Shown: one piece after another, positions 1 through 7,453 of the stretch
How the letters are laid out: each line of letters opens with the position of its first letter
Position numbering within the stretch: the first letter of the stretch is position 1
Assembly (NCBI RefSeq): GCF_004923255.1
Contig: NZ_QYRT01000013.1
Coordinates: 34,307-98,306, forward strand
DNA from: Subtercola vilae
Lineage (GTDB): Bacteria > Actinomycetota > Actinomycetes > Actinomycetales > Microbacteriaceae
DNA length: 64,000 nucleotides
Direction: 5' to 3'
Made by a program: the position numbers and the translations under genes
The notes under the pieces: model-generated
The model's database searches: none
The model's input: only the letters and a program-made list of their open reading frames with translations
What the model was told of the DNA's origin: nothing

Positions 1-1
1 G

Positions 2-1417
2 CTGACGACCGGTCACCGGGTCGACGTCGCCGCGATGCGGCAGCTGATCGCGGCGGCCGGCGAGCTGCCCGTCACCTTTCACAAGGCGTTCGACGAGACG
101 GGCGACCTGGCCGCGAGCTCCGACGTGTTGGCGGGGCTGGGGGTGACGGCCATCCTGAGCTCAGGGGGCGCGCCGACCGCCGAGAAGGGTGCTGCCGCCC
201 TCAAACTGCTGATCGAACGTTCGGCGTCAGGCCCCCGGATGCTCGTGGGTGGCGGCGTTCGACCGCACAACGTTCGGGCGCTCGTCGCTGCCACCGGTGC
301 AGGCGAGGTGCACCTGCGGGCCCAAGTGCCCTCTGCCCGCGGCGACGGAACGCTCGAGACCGACCGCGCCCTCGTCGAGCAACTGATCGCGGCAGTGGGT
401 CCTGACGCAGCGCCCGACATCGAGGCGGTGCTCGCGCTCGATATCGGCGGCACCAACCTCAAGGGCGCCGTGGTCGACTCGCTCGGCCGCGTCGTGTTGG
501 CAGAGACGCTGGATGCGGGTGCGTCGGGCGACGAGTCTCTCGAGCTCGTGCGTACGCTGCTGCTGAGGCTCAAGCAGCACGCTTCGGAGGCGGGCTGGAA
601 CGTCATCGGCGCCGGCGTCGTGACGCCCGGCATCATCGACCCGGCCACCGGCACTGTGCGGTACGCCTCGACGCTGGAGTGGACCAATGTAGCGCTCGGC
701 CCTGTGCTCAGCGCCGACCTCGGTATTCCCGTGGCCATCGGCCACGATGTGCGCTCGGCAGGGCTTGCCGAGGCGCTCTTCGGTGCCTCAGCCGGGGTCT
801 CGAACTCGGTGCTCGTCGCCATCGGTACCGGGGTTGCTGCTGCCATTCTCAGTACCGACCTTCCCGTGGTGGGGCACCTGACGTCTGCCGGTGAACTCGG
901 TCACATTCCGGCGCTGCCGCACGGCGAAGACTGCACTTGCGGGCAGCGCGGCTGCCTCGAGGTCTACATGTCGGGTGCGGGGCTCGCGCGGCGGTACCAA
1001 GCGCTCGGCGGGCTCGACAGCCTCACCGCGGCTGAGATCGTCGAGCGGCAGGGCACCGATGCGGTTGCCCGACGGGTGTGGGGCGACGGCGTCGAGGCGC
1101 TCGCACTGGGTCTGAAGACAGTGACCCTTCTTCTAGACCCTGCCGTCATCGTGCTCACCGGCGGAGTGTCGCGTGCCGGCGCCGCTTTGCTCGACCCCGT
1201 TCGCGAGCAGCTCGCCGCCGCGCTGGCCTGGCGCTCGGCACCGCCCGTCGAGACCTCGGTTCTCGGCACCTCTGGTAGTCGTATCGGCGCCTCAGTACTG
1301 GCCTTCCGCGCCGCTGGGCGACCTGACACGCCCGCCGAGTGGATGCTCGACAACCTGCTCGGCCACCCCACAGAGTCGCTCGTTCCCGCCCTGCCCGCTG
1401 CCTCTCGAAAGAACTGA
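2..1417 (+). CDS. CutC-like domain fused to ROK-family sugar kinase (5' partial)
   Basis: The reading frame is open from base 2, so the start lies outside the window. The first roughly 130 visible residues look like the C-terminal half of a CutC TIM barrel (VTFHKAFDE, LVGGGV, HLRA). After a short linker comes a complete ROK kinase: the phosphate-binding motif LDIGGTNLKG, then the zinc-type motif CTCGQRGCLE characteristic of ROK proteins. ROK kinases phosphorylate sugars such as glucose, N-acetylglucosamine or N-acetylmannosamine with ATP in the cytoplasm. The stop is 4 bases before nagB, so the kinase probably acts in amino-sugar breakdown. What the CutC part does is unknown; CutC was first linked to copper homeostasis, but this context suggests sugar metabolism. 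The ROK call is firm. The fusion is read directly from one uninterrupted frame. Confidence 0.88.
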   Translation: MTTGHRVDVAAMRQLIAAAGELPVTFHKAFDETGDLAASSDVLAGLGVTAILSSGGAPTAEKGAAALKLLIERSASGPRMLVGGGVRPHNVRALVAATGAGEVHLRAQVPSARGDGTLETDRALVEQLIAAVGPDAAPDIEAVLALDIGGTNLKGAVVDSLGRVVLAETLDAGASGDESLELVRTLLLRLKQHASEAGWNVIGAGVVTPGIIDPATGTVRYASTLEWTNVALGPVLSADLGIPVAIGHDVRSAGLAEALFGASAGVSNSVLVAIGTGVAAAILSTDLPVVGHLTSAGELGHIPALPHGEDCTCGQRGCLEVYMSGAGLARRYQALGGLDSLTAAEIVERQGTDAVARRVWGDGVEALALGLKTVTLLLDPAVIVLTGGVSRAGAALLDPVREQLAAALAWRSAPPVETSVLGTSGSRIGASVLAFRAAGRPDTPAEWMLDNLLGHPTESLVPALPAASRKN

Positions 1418-1421
1418 TCCC

Positions 1422-2201
1422 ATGGCTGAAATCATCATCGTCGACACCCCCGCTGACGCGGGCGCGGTGGCCGGAGCGGCGATTGCGCTACTCGTCGACC
1501 GCCGACCCGACGCGGTTCTCGGGGTCGCGACCGGTTCGACGCCGCTGCCGGTCTACTCCGACCTTCGGGAGCGGTTGGCCGGGCGCGACGTGTCACAGGT
1601 GCGTGCCTTTGCGCTCGATGAGTACGTGGGAATCGCCCGCGACCACCCCGAGAGCTACCACAGCATCATCGACGCCCAGGTGACGGTACCCCTCGGCCTC
1701 ACGCGCGGGCTGGTGCAGGTGCCCAACGGCCAGGCCGACGATCTCGAACAGGCTGCGCTCGAGTACGACGCGGCCATCCGGGCTGCCGGCGGCATAGACC
1801 TGCAGCTGCTCGGTATCGGCACCGACGGACACATCGGTTTCAACGAACCCGGCTCGTCGTTCGCCTCGCGCACCCGGGTCAAAACGCTCACGCCGCAGAC
1901 CCGCAGCGACAACGCCCGATTCTTCGCCTCGGTCGACGAGGTGCCCCGGCACGCGCTGACCCAGGGCCTCGGCACTATCCTCGAGGCGCGCCATCTGGTG
2001 CTGCTGGCGTTCGGCGAATCCAAGGCAGAGGCCGTGGCGCGGGCGGTCGAGGGGCCGATGAGTGCGCGGGTGCCGGCCACGGCCATCCATCTGCATCCGC
2101 ACTGCACGGTGATCGTCGATCGCGCCGCCGCGAGCCAGCTCGTCGACACCGCGTTCTACGAATACGTCTTCGCGAACAAGCCCGCCTGGCAGGGTATCTG
2201 A
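1422..2201 (+). CDS. nagB: Glucosamine-6-phosphate deaminase
   Basis: The 259-residue product is the normal length for NagB, which converts glucosamine 6-phosphate to fructose 6-phosphate and ammonia and so feeds amino sugars into glycolysis. Visible family motifs are GVATGSTP (phosphate loop), ALDEYVGI (catalytic aspartate region) and GIGTDGHIGFNEPGSSF (active-site histidine region). The ATG at 1422 was chosen because it gives the standard NagB N-terminus (MAEIIIV) and follows the kinase stop by 4 bases; the longer upstream frame overlaps the kinase and is a shadow. It ends 1 base before the M81 peptidase gene, so the three genes are probably one transcript. Confidence 0.95.
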   Translation: MAEIIIVDTPADAGAVAGAAIALLVDRRPDAVLGVATGSTPLPVYSDLRERLAGRDVSQVRAFALDEYVGIARDHPESYHSIIDAQVTVPLGLTRGLVQVPNGQADDLEQAALEYDAAIRAAGGIDLQLLGIGTDGHIGFNEPGSSFASRTRVKTLTPQTRSDNARFFASVDEVPRHALTQGLGTILEARHLVLLAFGESKAEAVARAVEGPMSARVPATAIHLHPHCTVIVDRAAASQLVDTAFYEYVFANKPAWQGI

Positions 2202-2202
2202 C

Positions 2203-3750
2203 ATGTCGAGTGCGAACCTGCCGAGCCCTGCGTTGCCGAGCCCTGCGTTGCCGAGCCCTGCGTTGCCGAGCGCCGCGCTGCCGAACGTCGCAATAGCGGG
2301 CCTCGCCATCGAGTCGAGCACGTTCTCGCCGGCGCGAACCGATGCCGCCGCCTTCCGGCCGCGGCGGGGTGCCGAGGTGCTCGAGGAGTACCCCTTCCTC
2401 GCGCCAGGCACCCCCCTTCGCCGGGCCGCCAACTGGCTTCCGGCCCTCACCGGCAGGGCTCTGCCCGGCGGCATGGTCACCGCGGCTGCGTTCGATGAGC
2501 TCGCCGGCGAGATCGTCGAACGTCTCTCGGTCATGCCTTCGCTCGACGGCCTCTACTTCGACATTCACGGGGCGATGAGCGTCGAAGGCCTCGATGACCC
2601 CGAAGCCGTTCTGCTCGAGCGCATTCGCGCGGTGATCGGCCCCGCCGCGGTGGTCTCTGCCTCGATGGATCTGCATGGCAATGTGTCGCGGCGGCTCGTT
2701 GAGCTCGTAGACCTGATCACCTGCGACCGCACCGCCCCCCATGTCGACACCGAAGAGACGCGCGAGCGAGCGGTCGGCAATCTCGTTCGGCAGCTCGGGT
2801 CGGGTGGCCCGAAGCCGTTCAAGGCGTGGGTTCCCCTGCCGCTGTTGCTGCCGGGGGAGAAGACTTCGACGCGCCTCGACCCGGCGAAGAGTGTCTACGC
2901 CCTGGTGCCAGAGGTCGAAGCGACCGACGGTGTGCTCGATGCGGCCGTGTGGGTGGGCTATGCCTGGGCCGACGAGCCGCGCAACCGGGCGGCGGTGGTC
3001 GTCACCGGCAGAGATGCCGCAGCCGTGGCGGCTGGAGCGGAACGCCTGGCCGCCGCCTTCTGGAAGGCCAGGGCCGACTTCGAATTCGTCGCAGCCACCG
3101 ACACGTTCGCAGGGGCGCTCGACACGGCGCTCGCGAGCGATCGTCGCCCGTTCTTGATCAGCGATTCCGGTGACAACCCCACCGCGGGCGGCGCCGGCGA
3201 CGTGTCGTGGGGGCTGCGGGAATTGCTCGCACGGCCTGAATTCAGGTCGGCTGACGCACCGAGTGTCATCTACGCCTCCCTTCCGGCCCCCGATGCCGTA
3301 GCTGAGGCCGTGCGGGCAGGGGTGGGCGCTACGGTCACCGTCTCTGCGGGAGCCGAGGTCGACCGCCGCCACGCGGGGCCGGTCACCTTCGAGGGGGTTG
3401 TGCACAGCATCCGGCACGGCGACCCGAATGCGGTCACCGAGGTGGTCATTCGAACCGGCAGCGTGTTCGTCATACTGACCGGGCTGCGCAAGCCATATCA
3501 CCTCGAACGTGACTTCACCGAGCTGAACCTCGACCCGCGTTCGAGTGCCATCGTCATCGTCAAGATCGGCTATCTCGAACCGCAGCTGTTCGATTTGTCA
3601 GAGGGGTGGGTGCTCGCCCTCACCCCGGGCGGCGTCGACCAAGACATCGCACGACTCGGTCACCGCCGGGTCGAGCGGCCCATCTACCCGTTCGATGCCG
3701 ACATGCCCGAGCCTGATCTCGGCGCGCGGCTCATCGGTGAGGCAGAGTGA
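2203..3750 (+). CDS. M81 family (MlrC-like) metallopeptidase
   Basis: The 515-residue protein resembles MlrC of the microcystin degradation pathway, a family of probable zinc metallopeptidases of mostly unknown substrate. The family core begins near residue 28 (VAIAGLAIESSTFSP), followed by FDIHGAM, SMDLHGN, and the C-terminal-half motif SDSGDNPTAGGAGD. It starts 1 base after the nagB stop, so it belongs to the amino-sugar operon; similar genes often sit beside sugar catabolic genes. The first 27 or so residues are an unusual low-complexity tail rich in Leu-Pro-Ser-Ala encoded by tandem 15-bp repeats, and are not part of the family fold. No nearer ATG between the repeats and the domain gives a full core, so I keep the first ATG. 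The substrate is unknown. Confidence 0.88.
   Translation: MSSANLPSPALPSPALPSPALPSAALPNVAIAGLAIESSTFSPARTDAAAFRPRRGAEVLEEYPFLAPGTPLRRAANWLPALTGRALPGGMVTAAAFDELAGEIVERLSVMPSLDGLYFDIHGAMSVEGLDDPEAVLLERIRAVIGPAAVVSASMDLHGNVSRRLVELVDLITCDRTAPHVDTEETRERAVGNLVRQLGSGGPKPFKAWVPLPLLLPGEKTSTRLDPAKSVYALVPEVEATDGVLDAAVWVGYAWADEPRNRAAVVVTGRDAAAVAAGAERLAAAFWKARADFEFVAATDTFAGALDTALASDRRPFLISDSGDNPTAGGAGDVSWGLRELLARPEFRSADAPSVIYASLPAPDAVAEAVRAGVGATVTVSAGAEVDRRHAGPVTFEGVVHSIRHGDPNAVTEVVIRTGSVFVILTGLRKPYHLERDFTELNLDPRSSAIVIVKIGYLEPQLFDLSEGWVLALTPGGVDQDIARLGHRRVERPIYPFDADMPEPDLGARLIGEAE
2221..2280 (+). repeat. Tandem 15-bp coding repeats in the M81 peptidase N-terminus
   Basis: The unit CCGAGCCCTGCGTTG occurs perfectly three times (2221-2265) and once more in diverged form (2266-2280). 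It is in frame and encodes Pro-Ser-Pro-Ala-Leu units. Copy number could change by slippage without breaking the frame. Confidence 0.9.
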
Positions 3751-3765
3751 GCCGCCCTGCTGCTC

Positions 3766-4446
3766 TCAGCTGCCGAGCAGTCGCACCAGACGGGCACTGT
3801 CGCGCGGAACGACGGCATTGATTCCGTCGCCGATGCGGTAGCTCAGCAGCCCTTCGGCCAATGCAGCCGAGCGGGCCTGAAACTCGGCCAAGGGCAGGTC
3901 GACCGCGGTATCGACGGCTCCGTTCAACCAGAGCCGGGCATCGGCGGGGGTGAGAACAGAGGGCCACTCGCGCGACTGCGCCCCCGGGCGTTCGCCCGTG
4001 AGCAGTGCCACCGTCAGAATGGCGCGCCCATTCACGACGCGGGTCGTGAAGACGCCCATTGCCGAGAGAATCGGTTCGGTTCCGTGAACGTAGCGCGGTT
4101 CGGCGACTGCGCCCGAGCGCTGCCACGCGTAGAAACCGTTCAGCGGCACGAGACAGCGCTGGCGGGCGAGCGCGGCCGCGAACAGCCCGTTGTTGCCCAC
4201 GCGGTCGACGCCGATGGCATACACCGGCTTCAGCTCGCCGGTATTCCACGCGGGCGAAAGCCCCCAGCTCGCCGTCTCGAGAGTGAGCGTTCGAAGCCCG
4301 TGCTCGAGGCGCTGCCGAACAACGACGATTTTTCTGTTGGCGGCGAAATGATACGACGGCCCCCACCCAGAAGTACGGCTGGTCGCGGCGCCGTAGAACT
4401 CGCTGATCTCTGCGGCGGTGTGGGCGAGTGCGAATGCGGTGCGCAC
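3766..4446 (-). CDS. SRAP-family (YedK/HMCES-like) protein lacking the catalytic residues
   Basis: The 226-residue product shows the SRAP scaffold: WGLSPAW near residue 61, RCLVPLNGFYAW near 97-108 and PSVLTPADARLWL near 160. Active SRAP proteins protect abasic sites in single-stranded DNA through Cys2, helped by Asn, Glu and His. Here the N-terminus is MRTAF with no Cys2, the GFYEW glutamate is Ala (about residue 107), the NARxE segment is IGVDRVGNN, and the HDRMPVIL histidine segment reads SREWPSVL. The GTG start at 4446 is fixed by a GGAAG ribosome site (4458-4454, 7-base spacing), and the in-frame sequence upstream up to a stop has no Cys or start codon. The frame is intact, so it looks like a maintained pseudoenzyme rather than a broken gene. 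It is convergent with the M81 gene. Confidence 0.8.
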   Translation of the reverse strand: MRTAFALAHTAAEISEFYGAATSRTSGWGPSYHFAANRKIVVVRQRLEHGLRTLTLETASWGLSPAWNTGELKPVYAIGVDRVGNNGLFAAALARQRCLVPLNGFYAWQRSGAVAEPRYVHGTEPILSAMGVFTTRVVNGRAILTVALLTGERPGAQSREWPSVLTPADARLWLNGAVDTAVDLPLAEFQARSAALAEGLLSYRIGDGINAVVPRDSARLVRLLGS

Positions 4447-4606
4447 GCTATTTCTTCCGTGATACCCGTGGTGGCGGGGTCAGCGTCTGAAACACGAGGG
4501 GATAACTGCGGCTGCGGCTGCAGAATCGGGCATAATGGCCATTCGTTTCTATGAAAGCTGTCGCGCTATCGCTCAGCACTGGTGCATACGTGGGAAATCG
4601 ATCACA

Positions 4607-4623
4607 TCATACACGCCGTATGA
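4607..4623. promoter_or_regulatory. Probable TetR operator
   Basis: TCATAC-N5-GTATGA is a perfect 6-bp inverted repeat, 22 bases before the TetR start at 4646. Its place suggests autoregulation. A CATAAT hexamer near 4530 could be a -10. Binding is inferred only. Confidence 0.45.
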
Positions 4624-4645
4624 CGAGTGCGTGAGAGAGGTCTAA

Positions 4646-5029
4646 GTGGTCGAAAAACGCGTGAATCCGCGGGTCGAACGCACAAAGACACGTGTTCTCG
4701 AGGTGGCGCACGAGCTGCTCGACGAGCTTGGCCCAGCGGGGCTGACCTACACCTCTCTTGCGAGCCGCAGCGGCGTGACCCGCCAGACGATCTACCAGCA
4801 CTGGCCTGAGCGCGACGCACTGCTCGCCGATGTCATTCTCACCGGCCCTGACGTCGGGTATCCGGTGGCGGGCCCGGATGCGCGCATCATCGTCATCGAC
4901 TTCCTGGCCAGTCTGCGTGATGACGCAGCGGGCCGATCTGAACGAACAAAGCCAATGCCCAGCAGAATGAGCACTCCGCCGGCCAATTGCGCCGGCGTGA
5001 GCTGTTCGCCGAGCAGCAGCCACGCGTAG
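4646..5029 (+). pseudogene. Truncated TetR-family regulator
   Basis: The first 90 or so codons encode a normal TetR helix-turn-helix (ARTKTRVLEVA-like start, then LTYTSLASRSGVTRQTIYQHWPERDALLADVIL). The GTG start has a GAGAGAGG ribosome site 5 bases upstream. After about base 4918 the translation changes to Ser/Pro/Arg-rich sequence (SERTKPMPSRMST) that is simply the reverse strand of the EamA transporter gene. The ligand-binding domain, normally a further 100 or more residues, is missing. The simplest reading is a deletion that joined the 5' part of this gene to the 3' part of a convergent transporter gene. The stump could still bind DNA weakly but lacks the usual dimerisation domain. Confidence 0.75.
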
Positions 5030-5832
5030 AAGGTCGCTGCCACGACTTCGAGCAGCCCCACGAATGAGGCCAGTCGCGAACCGAGAATCTCGCTCGCCGA
5101 AATACTCGCGGCATACGCCACGGCGGTGCTCACCACACCCACCACGACGAGGGGCAACCACCACGGGCTCTGGGCGCCGAACATGCTCACGTCGGTGAAT
5201 GTCAGGGTGAAGGGCACCAGCCCGGTGAGGCCTACCGCGCCCAGAAGCATGCCGCCGAGCAGCAGCCCGAACCCCGCGAAGGCGACCGCGGGCAGCCCGT
5301 CACTCGGGCGGGCGGCGACCACGTAGTAGAGAGCGCAGCCGACCATGGCGATGAGGGCGAGGATGATTCCCAGGGCATCCACCCCGCCCGCGCCGGTGGG
5401 CGACACCACCAGCACCAGGCCGATCAGCGCCACGGCAGACCCGATGAGCACTGCCGGTTTCGGTCGGCGGCGGGAGATCGCCCACACACTCGCCACCAAG
5501 AGGAGCGGTGCCATGTATTCGATCAGAATGCCCGTACCCACCGGAATGCGCTGAATGGCACCGAAGTAGGCCAACTGTGTTCCGGCCACACCGACGGCCG
5601 CCATGGCGAGTACACGCCACCGGGCGCGCCAGAGCGCCGACCACCGACCGCGAAGCGAGTATGCCGCCACCGGCATGAGTACCACGCCGCCGACGAGAGC
5701 ACGAATGGTGACGGCAGCAGCCGGGCTCCAGCCCGCCTCGAGTAGCGGCTTCACCAGCGCGCCAGACGTGCCGAAGGTGGCGGCGGCGATCACAGCGATG
5801 ACCAGACCGGTCGACGTCGACGGGTTCTTCAC
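4792..5832 (-). CDS. EamA/DMT-family transporter with altered C-terminus
   Basis: The protein has about ten hydrophobic segments in two EamA repeats (starting VIAVIAAATFGTSGALVKPLLE and LGIILALIAMVGCALYYVV), the pattern of drug/metabolite inner-membrane exporters. Substrate is unknown; amino acids or metabolites are common in the family. The second GTG at 5832 is preferred because AGGAG (5842-5838) lies 5 bases before it; a GTG at 5838 overlaps that site. The natural end should fall just after LLGIGFVRSDRP. Instead the frame runs about 45 residues antisense through the TetR stump (SRRLARKSMTMMRASG and on), so the native stop was lost in the same deletion. The membrane core is complete, so it may still work. 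Confidence 0.85.
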   Translation of the reverse strand: MKNPSTSTGLVIAVIAAATFGTSGALVKPLLEAGWSPAAAVTIRALVGGVVLMPVAAYSLRGRWSALWRARWRVLAMAAVGVAGTQLAYFGAIQRIPVGTGILIEYMAPLLLVASVWAISRRRPKPAVLIGSAVALIGLVLVVSPTGAGGVDALGIILALIAMVGCALYYVVAARPSDGLPAVAFAGFGLLLGGMLLGAVGLTGLVPFTLTFTDVSMFGAQSPWWLPLVVVGVVSTAVAYAASISASEILGSRLASFVGLLEVVAATFYAWLLLGEQLTPAQLAGGVLILLGIGFVRSDRPAASSRRLARKSMTMMRASGPATGYPTSGPVRMTSASSASRSGQCW

Positions 5833-5945
5833 GGGCACTCCTGACCATTCTCGGGGTGTGGCTCCGGTTTGTTGCAGAGCGGTGCGGGCCGCTCTTGCGG
5901 GCCCTTCGAGATCGACGGTAGTCTCACGAGGAGTAAGGAGTCAAT

Positions 5946-6497
5946 TTGCATTTTGCCCCTGACACCGAAGACACTCTGGCGTTCACCGTGGCGCTGGCCA
6001 ATACGGTCGCCGGAGCTACGCGAACCGGCACCGACGAGCTGTCGAACGTGGCGCAGCTCTCGCTGCTGCTCAGCCGCTTCCAGTACTCGGGGCGCATCGA
6101 TCACGACGAGCTCGAACTGGCCAATGTTCGACAGACCCGAGGCCGGCTCAGGAGCGTCTGGATGCTCGAGCGAGACCTCGCCGTCACCGAGGTCAATGCA
6201 ATGCTCTCTGACGCGGGGGCTTTGCCGCACCTGGTTCGCCACGACGACTCCGACTGGCACCTGCACGCCACCGACCCGGCTGCGCCCTTGGCAGAGCGCA
6301 TTCGGGTCGAGGTCTCGCTGGCTCTGGTCGACGTGATCCGCACCGATGAGAACGGTCGGTTGCGAGCCTGCGCGGCGGATGACTGCGAAGGTATTCTCGT
6401 AGATCTCTCCCGCAACGGGTCGAAACGGTTCTGCAGCATCCGGTGCGGAAACCGAATGAACATGATCGCTTTTCGCGAACGCGCGCTTCTCGACTAA
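5946..6497 (+). CDS. CGNR zinc-finger / ABATE-domain protein
   Basis: The 183-residue product has an N-terminal alpha-helical region typical of ABATE domains and a C-terminal treble-clef finger with ligands in CAADDCEG and FCSIRCGNR (residues about 140-172), the motif that names the CGNR family. These are thought to be stress-linked DNA- or RNA-binding regulators; none of the targets is known to me. The start is TTG at 5946, set by a strong AAGGAG 5 bases upstream (5935-5940). It is divergent from the EamA gene, sharing about 110 bases of promoter region, so it may regulate that transporter; this is inference. Confidence 0.85.
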   Translation: MHFAPDTEDTLAFTVALANTVAGATRTGTDELSNVAQLSLLLSRFQYSGRIDHDELELANVRQTRGRLRSVWMLERDLAVTEVNAMLSDAGALPHLVRHDDSDWHLHATDPAAPLAERIRVEVSLALVDVIRTDENGRLRACAADDCEGILVDLSRNGSKRFCSIRCGNRMNMIAFRERALLD

Positions 6498-6571
6498 CGC
6501 CACGCGGCGCACCTCCAGCGGTCATAGATAGCATGGCCCTCGAGAGTCAGTCGAAGAGAAAAAGAGAACCC

Positions 6572-6976
6572 ATGTCTGTCGTCAAGATCAATGCCATCAG
6601 TGTTCCCGCACAGGCCGGTGCCGAGCTCGAGAAGCGCTTCGCGGCCCGCGCCCGCGCCGTCGACGGGTTCGCCGGCTTCGAGGGCTTCCAATTGCTTCGC
6701 CCGGTGAAAGGCGAATCGCGCTACTTCGTCGTGACCACGTGGGACACCGAAGAGAACTTTCAGGCCTGGCTCTCGAGCCAGTCGATGGCGACTCACGGCA
6801 GCGGTGCGACGGCCCCTGCAGGCCATGGCGCTGCCACTGCTGCCGGCAGCGCGCCTCACGCTGCGCCCGCGCACGAGGGCGGGTCGACCCCCGGCCACGG
6901 CGGCAGCGCCAAGCCCGTCGCGACCGGTGCAGAGCTCCTCGAGTTCGAGGTCGTCGACCTCTCCGCCGCCAGCTGA
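6572..6976 (+). CDS. Antibiotic biosynthesis monooxygenase (ABM/IsdG-like) domain protein
   Basis: The 134-residue product begins with a ferredoxin-like ABM fold: VVKINAISVPAQAGAELEKRF, then GFEGFQLLRPVKGESRYFVVTTWDTEENFQAWL, as in MhuD/IsdG haem-degrading and related monooxygenases. Between the domain and a short final strand (LLEFEVVDL) there is an insertion of some 40 residues rich in Ala, Gly, His and Pro (about residues 77-118), an unusual length for the family. The ATG at 6572 gives the canonical start; the longer frame overlaps the CGNR gene. Haem degradation is possible but the family is functionally broad. Confidence 0.8.
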   Translation: MSVVKINAISVPAQAGAELEKRFAARARAVDGFAGFEGFQLLRPVKGESRYFVVTTWDTEENFQAWLSSQSMATHGSGATAPAGHGAATAAGSAPHAAPAHEGGSTPGHGGSAKPVATGAELLEFEVVDLSAAS

Positions 6977-7033
6977 CCGCAGCGCAGCGCTGCGCTGGCG
7001 CTAAAGTCGAGTTGACGCCACCGGAGGCCACCC

Positions 7034-7444
7034 ATGACCGATCAGTCCGCCGACAACACTCGGTTCGCCGCCCTCGGTGACGAGTCGTTTGTTTTGCTCA
7101 CCACGTTCCGGAAGACCGGCGTGCCGGTGTCGACACCGGTGTGGGTGGCCCGCGACGGCGACGCACTCCTCGTTATCACCCCCAGCGAGAGCGGCAAGGT
7201 CAAGCGGCTCCGCAACAGCGGCCGGGTGCAGCTACAGGCGTGCGGGCGGCGCGGAACGGCCAAGGCCGGCGCCCCGGTGGTCGACGGTGTGGCCGAGATC
7301 CTTCCCGACTCAGAGACCGCACGGCTGCGTGCGAACTTCCGAGGGAAGTACGGCTTTGAGTTTTCGATTGTGAACTTCATCGAACGGCTGGTCGCCCGAC
7401 AGCAGAAGCCGCGCCTGATCGTGCGCATCACGGGCGGCGTTTGA
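7034..7444 (+). CDS. PPOX-class F420-dependent oxidoreductase
   Basis: The 136-residue protein is a split-barrel flavin/deazaflavin-binding enzyme of the pyridoxamine-phosphate-oxidase fold. FVLLTTFRKTGVPVSTPVWVARDGDALLV and the following SGKVKRLRNSGRVQLQACG match, to my recollection, the Rv2061-type F420-dependent group of actinobacteria. The substrate is unknown; relatives reduce small molecules with F420H2. It starts with ATG after GGAGG (7023-7027) and lies 57 bases after the ABM gene on the same strand. Confidence 0.85.
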   Translation: MTDQSADNTRFAALGDESFVLLTTFRKTGVPVSTPVWVARDGDALLVITPSESGKVKRLRNSGRVQLQACGRRGTAKAGAPVVDGVAEILPDSETARLRANFRGKYGFEFSIVNFIERLVARQQKPRLIVRITGGV

Positions 7445-7453
7445 GGCGACCAG

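Noticed and set aside
1975..3501. Long minus-strand frame opposite nagB and the M81 gene
   Set aside because: Arg/His/Gly-rich composition typical of the reverse strand in high-GC DNA; the plus-strand genes have clear domains.
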